NCBI RefSeq assembly: GCF_900116135.1
Contig: NZ_FOZX01000002.1
Coordinates: 453,959 to 517,958, forward strand
DNA from: Saccharopolyspora flava
GTDB taxonomy: Bacteria > Actinomycetota > Actinomycetes > Mycobacteriales > Pseudonocardiaceae
DNA length: 64,000 nucleotides
Direction of reading: 5' to 3'
Every line of letters starts with the position of its first letter. Position 1 is the first letter of the stretch. Shown here one piece after another: positions 25,096 to 31,980 of this stretch. The translations under genes were made by a program, and so were the position numbers. Under the pieces are notes generated by a model. That model was not told the DNA's origin and did no database searches. It saw only the letters and a list, made by a program, of their open reading frames with translations.

Positions 25096-25749
25096 ATGAC
25101 CGACCAACCGCGCCAACGGGAAACACGGCGGCGGGCGCAGACGCGTCGGCGCTTGATCGACGCAGCGCGCGAGGTGTTCTCCGAGCACAGCATTCGCGAC
25201 ACCCCGGTCGAGCTGATCTGCGAGACCGCGGGCTTCAGCCGCGGCGCCTTCTACTCGAACTTCGACACCAAGGAGGACCTGTTCCTCGCGGTGTACGAGG
25301 AGGAGATGAGCCTGCGCATCCAGAAGACGCGCACGATCGTCAACGACGTGCTCGTCGAGGGAGTCGCCGACCGCGAGTCGCTGCACGAGGCGATCGTCAA
25401 GGTCGGCACGGCCTGCGCGGAGTCGCTGATCGCCGACCACAACTGGTACATGCTGGTCACCGAGTTCCGCGCGCACGCCCTGCGCGACCCGCAGCTGCGC
25501 AAGCGCGCGGGCGAATCCCTGGAGCACCTGACGGATTCGATCGCCGAGCTGCTGCACGAGGCCCTGGACCGTCTCAACCTGCACCTGGTCGTCGACACCC
25601 GGGACGCGGTCCGCGCGCTGACCTCGGTCTACGAGGCCCAGCTGGAGCACGCCGCGTTCACCGGCGCCAGCGCGACGTCGAAGCCGCTGTTCACGCAGAT
25701 CTTCCCGAGGATGGTGCAGTCGTTCATCGAACCCGGCGACCCGGCGTAA
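25096..25749 (+). CDS. TetR family repressor of the MmpL/YhgE operon
   Basis: 217 residues from the ATG at 25096 with AGGAG upstream; an ATG at 25087 is too close to that site. The helix-turn-helix segment (about 12-62) contains RRLIDAAREVFSEHSIRDTPVELICETAGFSRGAFYSNFDTKE in pieces, with the SRGAFYSNF recognition helix common in repressors of RND and MmpL exporters. The C-terminal ligand domain is all-helical. The divergent gene order and the two dyads between the genes support control of the exporter operon and of itself. Confidence 0.88.
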   Translation: MTDQPRQRETRRRAQTRRRLIDAAREVFSEHSIRDTPVELICETAGFSRGAFYSNFDTKEDLFLAVYEEEMSLRIQKTRTIVNDVLVEGVADRESLHEAIVKVGTACAESLIADHNWYMLVTEFRAHALRDPQLRKRAGESLEHLTDSIAELLHEALDRLNLHLVVDTRDAVRALTSVYEAQLEHAAFTGASATSKPLFTQIFPRMVQSFIEPGDPA

Positions 25750-25793
25750 CGCGATTACGCATCCTTCCGCTTCACAACTTAAGATGGGAAACG

Positions 25794-26213
25794 ATGCAGG
25801 AAGATATGTACTCGGTCGAGCAGGTCGCGGCACTGCTGGGCCTGCACGTCCGCACGGTTCGCAGCTACATCCGCTCCGGCAGGCTCAACGCGGTCCGCAT
25901 CGGCAAGCAGTACCGGATCGCCAAGTCCGACCTGGAGCAGCTCACCGGCAGATCGACCGAGCCCACCGGAACCGCGGGCGCGGTGGAGGTTTCCAGCATC
26001 GTCCAGCTGGACGGGGTCGACCGCGCGGCGGCGGACCGCCTCGGCTCCCTGGTCCTGGCCGGGGTGGGAGCCCCGCGCGTGCAGACCCTCTACGACGAGC
26101 ACCGCCACCGCCTCAAGATCATCGTCATCGGCGAGCTCGCCGAGACCGCCGAGGTGATGCAGCTCCTCGACTCGGTCCTCAACAGCGAAACAGGCCTGCT
26201 CACCGGGGAGTAG
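25794..26213 (+). CDS. MerR/excisionase-type helix-turn-helix protein with C-terminal domain
   Basis: 139 residues. Residues 5-50 (MYSVEQVAALLGLHVRTVRSYIRSGRLNAVRIGKQYRIAKSDLEQL, read in segments) are the HTH_17 excisionase-like fold, the DNA-binding wing family used by BldC-type regulators and phage excisionases. Residues 60-139 form an alpha/beta domain (RHRLKIIVIGELAETAEVMQLLDSV) that I do not recognise, probably for ligand or partner binding. No phage or integrase gene is near, so it is likely a stand-alone transcription factor. The ATG is at 25794, with no clear operon partner. Confidence 0.75.
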   Translation: MQEDMYSVEQVAALLGLHVRTVRSYIRSGRLNAVRIGKQYRIAKSDLEQLTGRSTEPTGTAGAVEVSSIVQLDGVDRAAADRLGSLVLAGVGAPRVQTLYDEHRHRLKIIVIGELAETAEVMQLLDSVLNSETGLLTGE

Positions 26214-26220
26214 CGCCCGG

Positions 26221-26862
26221 TCAGCCGTCGGCCGGCCGGGGCAGGCAGGCGTACAAGATGGCTCCTGGTCTCGGCCCGTCCGGGCTCAGCAGGTGTTGCG
26301 ATTCCACGGTGAATCCGGCGTCGCGAAGCCACTCGGCGACCCGCGACGGCCGGCGGAGGTAGCCGTGCACGGGCGCGGGCAGGTCGTCGCGGATCCGGGC
26401 TTCGCGCCCGTCGCCGACGTGGAAGCCCGCGGCCAGCACCCCGCCGGGCCGCAGCACCCGGCGGAACTCCGCGAGCACACCGGGAACCGCCTCGTCCGGG
26501 ATGTGGATCAGCGACCACCACGCGATCACCCCGGCCAGGGACTCGTCGGCGATGTCGAGCCCGGTCATCGACCCGACCTCGAACCGCGCCTCGGGGTGCT
26601 CGGCCCGCGCGATCTCGATCATCGCGGGCGACAGGTCGACGCCGAACGCGTCCACGCCCAGTTCCCGCAGCAGAGCGGTGGTGTGCCCCGGCCCGCACCC
26701 CGCGTCGACGACCGGCCCACCCCCGACGGCCCGCACCAGGTCGGCGAACAGCACGACCCCGGCCCGCACGTGCAGCAGCCTGTCGAGCAGGTCGCGGGTC
26801 TCGTCGGCGTACCCGGCCGCGATCTCGTCGTAGGAGTCGCGGACCTCGCTCAACCAGCCCAT
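26221..26862 (-). CDS. Class I SAM-dependent methyltransferase
   Basis: 213 residues from the ATG at 26862. SAM-binding motif I is VVDAGCGPGHTTALL, with the acidic motif II at FGVDLSPAMIEIA, and DIADESLAGVIAWWSLIHI and LRPGGVLAAGFH follow. The fold is that of the UbiE/Methyltransf_11 group of small-molecule methyltransferases. The acceptor is unknown. It is transcribed in the same direction as the VOC gene upstream (gap of 38 bp), which may form a two-gene unit. Confidence 0.85.
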   Translation of the reverse strand: MGWLSEVRDSYDEIAAGYADETRDLLDRLLHVRAGVVLFADLVRAVGGGPVVDAGCGPGHTTALLRELGVDAFGVDLSPAMIEIARAEHPEARFEVGSMTGLDIADESLAGVIAWWSLIHIPDEAVPGVLAEFRRVLRPGGVLAAGFHVGDGREARIRDDLPAPVHGYLRRPSRVAEWLRDAGFTVESQHLLSPDGPRPGAILYACLPRPADG

Positions 26863-26900
26863 CAGCGAACCGTAGCCCTTCAACCGGGGATGCGGCCGGG

Positions 26901-27335
26901 TCAGTCCAGGCAGAACTCGTTGCCCTCGACGTCCTGCATGACCTGGCAGGACTCGTTGAACTCGTCGGCCACCAGCAGCTCACCCCTGGTCGCCCCGAGC
27001 GCCTCCAGCCGCGAGCACTCGGCCTCCAGCGCCGCGAGCCGCTCCTCCCCCACCAGCCCCGTCCCGACCCGCACGTCGAGGTGCACCCGGTTCTTCACAA
27101 CCTTGCCCTCGGGCACCTTCTGGAAGAACAACCGCGGCCCCACCCCGCCCGGATCCACGCAGGCGAAAGCCTTGCCCTGCATGTCCGGAGGCAACGACCG
27201 GTCGAACGCCTCCCACGAGTCGAACCCCGGCGGCGGAGCCGGCACGACGTACCCGAGCACCTCGCACCAGAACCGAGCCACCCGCTCCGGCTCAGCACAA
27301 TCAAAAGTCACCTGAACCTGCCTGACAGTCCCCAT
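26901..27335 (-). CDS. VOC superfamily (glyoxalase-like) protein
   Basis: 144 residues with the paired beta-alpha-beta-beta-beta modules of the vicinal oxygen chelate fold. The N-terminal module reads VQVTFDCAEPERVARFWCEVLGY, and the C-terminal metal-site strand reads MQDVEGNEFCLD. A conserved KVVKNRVHLDVRV strand in the middle is typical of the Glyoxalase_6-like group in actinomycetes. Its role could be an isomerase, dioxygenase or drug-binding protein; no closer call is possible. Confidence 0.83.
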   Translation of the reverse strand: MGTVRQVQVTFDCAEPERVARFWCEVLGYVVPAPPPGFDSWEAFDRSLPPDMQGKAFACVDPGGVGPRLFFQKVPEGKVVKNRVHLDVRVGTGLVGEERLAALEAECSRLEALGATRGELLVADEFNESCQVMQDVEGNEFCLD

Positions 27336-27372
27336 CCACCCACGGTAGTACCTCCGTACGCAGGGAAGACGA

Positions 27373-27388
27373 AGTTTTCATGAAAACT
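27373..27388. repeat. Palindrome D: AGTTTTCATGAAAACT, 16 bp
   Basis: The fourth copy of the core, here without paired GC arms. It lies between the divergent VOC and membrane-protein genes, so it cannot be a 3'-end terminator at this place. Confidence 0.85.
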
Positions 27389-27516
27389 GCGCCCGTCCCC
27401 GATCGAGGTGCGTCCGCAGCCAGTTCATAGAGTGATCGCGCCAGTCACGAGCCCGTTGACCAATACCATCGCTGCAACATGTCCGGTTGAGCCTCAGCGA
27501 CTCGGAGGGTGAACGC

Positions 27517-28116
27517 GTGCCTCAGGTGTCCCCGAAGCCCGACGTGCTGACCGGAGAGCCCAGGCCACCGCAAGCACCCGTCATCACGACGTGGAAGACC
27601 GAGGGCAAGACGGACCGGGCAAGAGCCAAGTTCCCGCCCGCGCCAGAAGGCGAAGGGCCGATCCTGGAGTGGTACCAGGCCGAAGGCAGCGAAGCGGTGA
27701 AGGCCGGCTCCGCCCTCAGCGTCCTGGGGATCCTCTACTTGTGCCTGCGCGACTGGGGCATTTCTTGGATGGCCACCTGGTGGCTGTGGCTCTTCATCAT
27801 CTGGCCGCCCATCGTGTTCTACTTCCTCGGCCGCAGCGGCGGGTACTCGGCAGGCGCGGACTGGCTCGCCACCACCAACAAGACCTACGTCAAGCTCTAC
27901 GAGCTGAAAACGGTCAAAGTCTCGTACACCGCAGGCGGCCAGTCGATCGCAATCGAGCTGACGGACGTTCACGGCGGCTTCGCCGGAGCGAGCCTGCGGC
28001 AGTTGCAACGCCGACGTGCCCTCTGGGACCTCGTGTACAACGGCATCGCCCATTCAGTCCTCCACGGCACGGCAACAGCCAACGAACAAGCCCTGACCAA
28101 ACTCCAGCTCCGCTGA
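27517..28116 (+). CDS. Two-TM membrane protein, paralogue 1 of a tandem trio
   Basis: 199 residues from the GTG at 27517, with GGAGGG about 8 bp upstream; a TTG at 27487 is weaker. An N-terminal proline-rich stretch contains TGEPRPPQAP, a motif shared with the next two genes. Two membrane helices follow (about 65-85 and 88-110). A C-terminal beta-rich domain starts at GADWLATTNKTYVKLYEL and ends in LWDLVYNGIAHSVLHG. The C-terminal half resembles a PH-like or bPH domain on the cytosolic face, but I cannot name the family. The three copies in a row indicate local duplication. The GC content is somewhat lower than in the surrounding housekeeping genes. Confidence 0.7.
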   Translation: MPQVSPKPDVLTGEPRPPQAPVITTWKTEGKTDRARAKFPPAPEGEGPILEWYQAEGSEAVKAGSALSVLGILYLCLRDWGISWMATWWLWLFIIWPPIVFYFLGRSGGYSAGADWLATTNKTYVKLYELKTVKVSYTAGGQSIAIELTDVHGGFAGASLRQLQRRRALWDLVYNGIAHSVLHGTATANEQALTKLQLR

Positions 28117-28147
28117 GCCCACATGGACGATTGGACTTCTTCGGAAG

Positions 28148-28981
28148 ATGAGTACCGAGCTTCCTCCTCGCCCGGATCCGGAGACGGGCGAACCACGACC
28201 TCCGGCTGCTCCGATCGTGCTCGGGCCACCTCCGCAGAACAGCGGCGATCTCCTGTCAGCAGGTAAGCCCCCGGTGGGACGCGGCCCAACACTCGAATCC
28301 CTCGGTGACCAGCGGCTTCACATGTTGGGCGGCAATGCGATCGCCGTGGTCCTCATCGCGATCGCATTCACCTGGATCCATGGAGATCTCTCCTGGACGC
28401 ATGACCCCGTCCCGTGGGGGCTGATCAGCCTGTTCGTTCTCGTCGCGGTCCTGCGCGACTGGAACCACACTCAGTTGACGGCAGGAGCCGACTGGCTACG
28501 CGTGAACCGTCGATGGGTCGACACGTACGACCTCGCCGAGATCCGCCTGTCCGGCACGCTGAAGGGCTGGACCCTGCATCTGACCGACCGGAGAGGACGA
28601 GAAGTTCGCAGCTACATCGCGACCGTGGAAACGAACCGCCAGCTCTGGGCACTGGTCTACAACGGAATGGTGCACTCCGTTCAGAACGGAGCATCGCTGA
28701 ACAACTTCACAACCGGAATGCTGCGTCTCCGTCCCGATTCCGAAAGGCACCGAACGGCGAATCGACCGCCGATGGTCCCGGACCGCATCGCCTGGACCTT
28801 CTTGGCCCTGGTCGTGGCAGTCTTGGCCGCAACCTACGCGCTCCGACCAGACCTTCTCGGCCCTGCACTAGCCACCTTCGCGATCGTCGTGCTCATCGCA
28901 CTCGTCGCGTTCGGTATAGCTCTCGCGCGAGCAAGAGCACGAGAGAATGCCATCAACGCCGCCGAAGAGACCGACGCATGA
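28148..28981 (+). CDS. Membrane protein, paralogue 2 of a tandem trio, with an extra C-terminal TM pair
   Basis: 277 residues. It shares TGEPRPPAAP near the N-terminus, two central membrane helices, GADWLRVNRRWVDTYDLAEIRLSG and ALVYNGMVHSVQNGASL with the flanking genes. It alone carries about 75 further residues with two more membrane helices (about 216-236 and 240-262) and a basic tail. The ATG at 28148 lies 31 bp after the previous stop, so the genes are probably one transcript. Function unknown. Confidence 0.7.
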   Translation: MSTELPPRPDPETGEPRPPAAPIVLGPPPQNSGDLLSAGKPPVGRGPTLESLGDQRLHMLGGNAIAVVLIAIAFTWIHGDLSWTHDPVPWGLISLFVLVAVLRDWNHTQLTAGADWLRVNRRWVDTYDLAEIRLSGTLKGWTLHLTDRRGREVRSYIATVETNRQLWALVYNGMVHSVQNGASLNNFTTGMLRLRPDSERHRTANRPPMVPDRIAWTFLALVVAVLAATYALRPDLLGPALATFAIVVLIALVAFGIALARARARENAINAAEETDA

Positions 28982-29052
28982 CCGGATTCAACTGCTCGCC
29001 GCGTTCAGACATCGAACCGACCGGCCTTCAACCTCGTTAAGGGGTCACCGGA

Positions 29053-29673
29053 GTGGACACCGCACTGCCACCGAAACCCGACATCTCGGGTGAGCCGCGG
29101 CCACCGCGTGCTCCCGAACTCTACGTCTGGGGCGGAGTCGAGCCCTCGCCGAAGCTCATCAACTCCGATTGGGGTCGACGCGCCATCCCCGCGCCTCCGG
29201 ACGAGCAAGGGCCTGCTCTGGAATGGTGGCGGGCCTCCCCAACTCGGTTGTTGGCCACGGCAGGGTGGTACTTCGCATTCGGTGTCGTCGTGCTCACCAT
29301 CAAGAACTGGGGTTTGTCCTGGATGAACAGTGGTTCGCTGTGGCTCGCCCTGCTCGTGATCCCAGCCGCCGCCGTCCTGTTCATGAACAACGATCGGCCC
29401 ATCGCTGCTGGGGCTCACTGGCTGTACCACAAGCGTCGGTGGATCAGGACGTACGAGCTGGAGAGCGTGCGGATCGCAGGCGGGTTGACCGCCAACGACC
29501 TCGCACTGGGCCAAGACGGCAAGGAACTGCTCATCCGGGTCGACAACCTGCAGGAGAACCCCGCGCTGTGGGACCTGGTCTACAACGGGATCCGCCACTC
29601 AGTGGCCAACGGAGCCGCAGTTCTCGACGATCCGGGCGCGAAGCAGACGACCCGGAACATGCTCAGGCTGTGA
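29053..29673 (+). CDS. Two-TM membrane protein, paralogue 3 of a tandem trio
   Basis: 206 residues from a GTG start with AAGGGG upstream. SGEPRPPRAP at the N-terminus, two membrane helices (about 70-90 and 95-115), GAHWLYHKRRWIRTYELESVRIAGG, and LWDLVYNGIRHSVANGA at the C-terminus match paralogues 1 and 2. The most conserved piece across the trio is the final L-W-x-L-V-Y-N-G-(I/M)-x-H-S-V motif. Three DUF397 genes follow. No function can be assigned. Confidence 0.7.
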   Translation: MDTALPPKPDISGEPRPPRAPELYVWGGVEPSPKLINSDWGRRAIPAPPDEQGPALEWWRASPTRLLATAGWYFAFGVVVLTIKNWGLSWMNSGSLWLALLVIPAAAVLFMNNDRPIAAGAHWLYHKRRWIRTYELESVRIAGGLTANDLALGQDGKELLIRVDNLQENPALWDLVYNGIRHSVANGAAVLDDPGAKQTTRNMLRL

Positions 29674-29697
29674 CCGCTGTTCCAGGCCGCGGCCCCA

Positions 29698-29886
29698 TCA
29701 CACGTCGAAACGCCCGGTCTTCAGCTCGGTTAAGAACGCGGTCCAGCTAGCGGGACTGACCGCCAGGCGAGCACCTTCCGGCTTCTTCGAGTCCCGCACC
29801 GCGACGGTCTCGACGTCCGCCGCGACTTCGACGCAGTTGGTGGAGGGGCCGCTTCGGCTGCTCTTGCGCCAGTTGAGGTCACGCAT
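29698..29886 (-). CDS. DUF397 protein
   Basis: 62 residues beginning MRDLNWRKSSRSGPSTNCVEVA, the hallmark of DUF397. VAVRDSKKPEGARLAVSP and WTAFLTELKTGRFDV complete the domain. DUF397 proteins are very common in filamentous actinomycetes, usually next to an XRE regulator with a DUF5753 domain, and are thought to act as its small partner or antitoxin-like antagonist. A second start (ATG at 29904) is possible. It is co-directional with the next DUF397 gene and the DUF5753 remnant. Confidence 0.88.
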   Translation of the reverse strand: MRDLNWRKSSRSGPSTNCVEVAADVETVAVRDSKKPEGARLAVSPASWTAFLTELKTGRFDV

Positions 29887-29933
29887 CAGCGAAAACTCTC
29901 CCATCCCTGCACAAGTCGGCTTTCTCAGCGGCC

Positions 29934-30116
29934 TCAACGCCTGGATAACCGACCGAGGAACAGATCCCACTGCGGTCGGGTGAACTCGAGCCGGCCTCCG
30001 GACCGGTCCTTGGAATCGCGCACGCCCACGACTTCGCCGCCGTGTCCGACCTCCACGCAGTTCGACGTCGAGCCGGATCGACTCGACTTGCGCCACTCCA
30101 CCCGGTTCCAGTCCAC
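29934..30116 (-). CDS. DUF397 protein
   Basis: 60 residues from a GTG start: VEWRKSSRSGSTSNCVEVGHGGEVVGVRDSKDRSGG in pieces, then LEFTRPQWDLFLGRL. It is a typical full-length DUF397. It starts 5 bp after the stop of the DUF5753 remnant, the usual spacing of an XRE-DUF397 pair, so it once formed an operon with the now truncated regulator. Confidence 0.88.
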   Translation of the reverse strand: MDWNRVEWRKSSRSGSTSNCVEVGHGGEVVGVRDSKDRSGGRLEFTRPQWDLFLGRLSRR

Positions 30117-30121
30117 AGCAG

Positions 30122-30259
30122 CTACCTCAGCTCACGCATCAGTCCCGAGATCAGTTGCTGAGATTGTCTCGCACTGAGCGCCACGGAGTCGAGACGCTCG
30201 ACGGCTTCCTGGTACGGGCCGTTCATCGGCTCTTCGCCCAGGAAAACCGCGGTTCGCGG
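30122..30259 (-). pseudogene. 3' remnant of an XRE/DUF5753 regulator gene
   Basis: The minus strand reads TAVFLGEEPMNGPYQEAVERLDSVALSARQ and onwards to LMRELR and a TAG stop (written in parts; about 44 codons). This matches the usual C-terminal end of DUF5753 proteins. A TGA at 30260-30262 interrupts the frame just upstream, and the rest of the gene, including the helix-turn-helix, is missing; a different DUF397 gene begins at 30265 on the other strand. It is a truncated remnant left by recombination. Confidence 0.7.
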
Positions 30260-30264
30260 TCAGC

Positions 30265-30468
30265 ATGAACGCGAACGCGTTCACCAACTGGCGCAAGTCC
30301 ACCTACAGCAGCGGCAACCCCCAGCAGTGCGTCGAGGTCGGCGAAGCCCCGGGTCTCCGCGGGGTACGGGATTCCAAGCTGGGCGAAGCAAGTCCGGTCC
30401 TGGTCTTCGGGTGCGAGAGCTGGTCGACGTTCATGACCGCGGTCAGGTCGGGTTCGCTCAACCGGTGA
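30265..30468 (+). CDS. DUF397 protein, opposite orientation
   Basis: 67 residues: FTNWRKSTYSSGNPQQCVEV, RGVRDSKLGEASPVLVF and WSTFMTAVRSG are the three conserved blocks of DUF397. It points the other way from the two DUF397 genes beside it and starts 5 bp from the break point of the DUF5753 remnant. This suggests it came with a separate cassette. Confidence 0.85.
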   Translation: MNANAFTNWRKSTYSSGNPQQCVEVGEAPGLRGVRDSKLGEASPVLVFGCESWSTFMTAVRSGSLNR

Positions 30469-30496
30469 CCCGGGCTTTCGATCGCGGCGCGGCCGG

Positions 30497-31657
30497 TTAC
30501 GCGTCGAAGAGCGCGAGGTCCGATGGCGCTCGCTTCTTGGGCGAGGAGTTCGCCAAGGGCTTCGACTCCCTGGTCTTCTCCCACTCGCCTTCGACAGCAG
30601 CGTCGACGTCGTTGCTCTTGACCTCGAGCCCGAGCACCTCGGCCAATGCGTAGACCGCGAGACGTGGCGGGACGGCGTTCCCGATCTGCTGGCCGATATC
30701 CCCTCCCGACCAGGGGAAGTCGCTCGGGAAGGTCTGAAGCAGGCCCGCTTCGGGGTACGAGAAGCGGTCGAACTCGTCAGAGCCCTCGGTCACCAGGCGG
30801 TTCCTTCTGACCTTCCCGGTGATCGTCGCGGACGGCTGTTCGGACGTTCGCCGTCCGCGGAGTTTCGGATCTCCCCCGGTCCCGTAGTTCGACACGACCT
30901 CGAACCGGCCGCGACTCGGAAGCTTGGAACGACGGAACGCATCAGCCATCGACACCCAGGGGTAAATGCCCTCGGCATCAACTCCCTTGGCCCTGGGTAC
31001 GCCCTTTCGATAACGCTGATGAGTCGGCGAGGGAATTTCGACCTCGCTGTCGAACGAGGCGATCAACAAGGCCCGCCGGCGCGTCTGAGGCACCCCGAAT
31101 TCCTCGGTGTTCACGACTCCGCACTCGGCCTTGTAGCCGAGCCCCTTCAAGATCTCCCTGTACTTCTTCCAGACGTGACGGACCGCCGGCACCTGCTCCA
31201 ACACGATCTTCTTGTAGGGCGCACCGGCCTCGTACGCCTCCAGCGCCCAACGCAAGGGCTCCAGAACCAGGCCCGTTCGCTCATCATGATCGCGGCTGGC
31301 CCGGCGAATGTCGTCCTGAACCTTGGCATCACCGGCCGCCATCCGGTCGGCGAATCCGAGGACCTCGTCCAAGGCCGCCCGGCCGGCCCCTGAGCCCGCA
31401 ACCGTGTAGGTCTGGCAGGGCGGGCCGCCCGTCAAGATCGTCGCTTCGGGAAAGTCCTTCGGCCCCCACTCACGGACATCACCCTGGAACGTCGAGAGCC
31501 CGGCCTCCCTCCGCGTCGCGCACGCGTCCGCATCCCACTCGATCCCGTCAACGTCCAGACCGAGCCAGGTCGCAGCAACATCAAGCCCACCAGGGCCCGC
31601 GAACAGGTCCACCACCCGGCCCTGTTCCTGCTGCTTCGACTCCGACGCGTCCGACAC
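30497..31657 (-). CDS. DNA (cytosine-5-)-methyltransferase
   Basis: 386 residues from the GTG at 31657, with AGGA 9 bases upstream. The C5-methyltransferase motifs are in order: DLFAGPGGL (17-25, SAM binding), TGGPPCQTYTVAG with the catalytic Cys at 81, LEQVPAV (motif VI, ENV-like), QTRRRALLIA (motif VIII), SEQPSATIT (motif IX) and IGNAVPP (motif X). The variable region between VIII and IX sets the target. A Vsr endonuclease 8 kb away, which repairs T:G mismatches from deaminated 5-methylcytosine, belongs with it. It diverges from the Z1 operon with a shared 323-bp regulatory gap, and is the self-marking part of the island. Confidence 0.95.
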   Translation of the reverse strand: MSDASESKQQEQGRVVDLFAGPGGLDVAATWLGLDVDGIEWDADACATRREAGLSTFQGDVREWGPKDFPEATILTGGPPCQTYTVAGSGAGRAALDEVLGFADRMAAGDAKVQDDIRRASRDHDERTGLVLEPLRWALEAYEAGAPYKKIVLEQVPAVRHVWKKYREILKGLGYKAECGVVNTEEFGVPQTRRRALLIASFDSEVEIPSPTHQRYRKGVPRAKGVDAEGIYPWVSMADAFRRSKLPSRGRFEVVSNYGTGGDPKLRGRRTSEQPSATITGKVRRNRLVTEGSDEFDRFSYPEAGLLQTFPSDFPWSGGDIGQQIGNAVPPRLAVYALAEVLGLEVKSNDVDAAVEGEWEKTRESKPLANSSPKKRAPSDLALFDA

Positions 31658-31980
31658 AGCCGATGATCCTAGCCGGCCGGGCCGACGTCCCGGTCGCGAC
31701 GTGCCGGCAGGGGCGAAAACCCTTGAACCGGACCGAAGACACACCGCCGGCGCAGGCGCTACCACACGGACATCAATCCAGGACGCAATTCAGCGAAGAA
31801 AACCGCATTGGACCACTCGGCCACTACTCTCCGATCCTTGAACTGCTCCGAAAGAGTTAGTTCAAACGCCCGCGAACAACAAGGCCCTAATGCCCGTTCA
31901 ACTCGCTAAGCACACCGTCTACCCTTGCGCTCCTGGGCAGCAATTGGGTCAATGCCCGAAACACTTGGGGAGACGTTTCC
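31658..31980. promoter_or_regulatory. Divergent promoter region of the methyltransferase and the Z1 operon
   Basis: 323 bp without a gene, noticeably richer in A/T than its surroundings. A predicted + strand promoter reads TTCAAC (31897-31902), a 17-bp spacer and TACCCT (31920-31925), about 50 bp before the Z1 start. No clear dyad operator or controller-protein gene is visible, so how methylase and attack genes are balanced is not evident. Confidence 0.5.

Noticed and set aside
30497-31657. The C5 methyltransferase as a lone Dcm-type enzyme
   Set aside because: A Vsr gene and nuclease-ATPase genes are grouped with it, which fits a modification-linked defence locus better than an orphan methylase.
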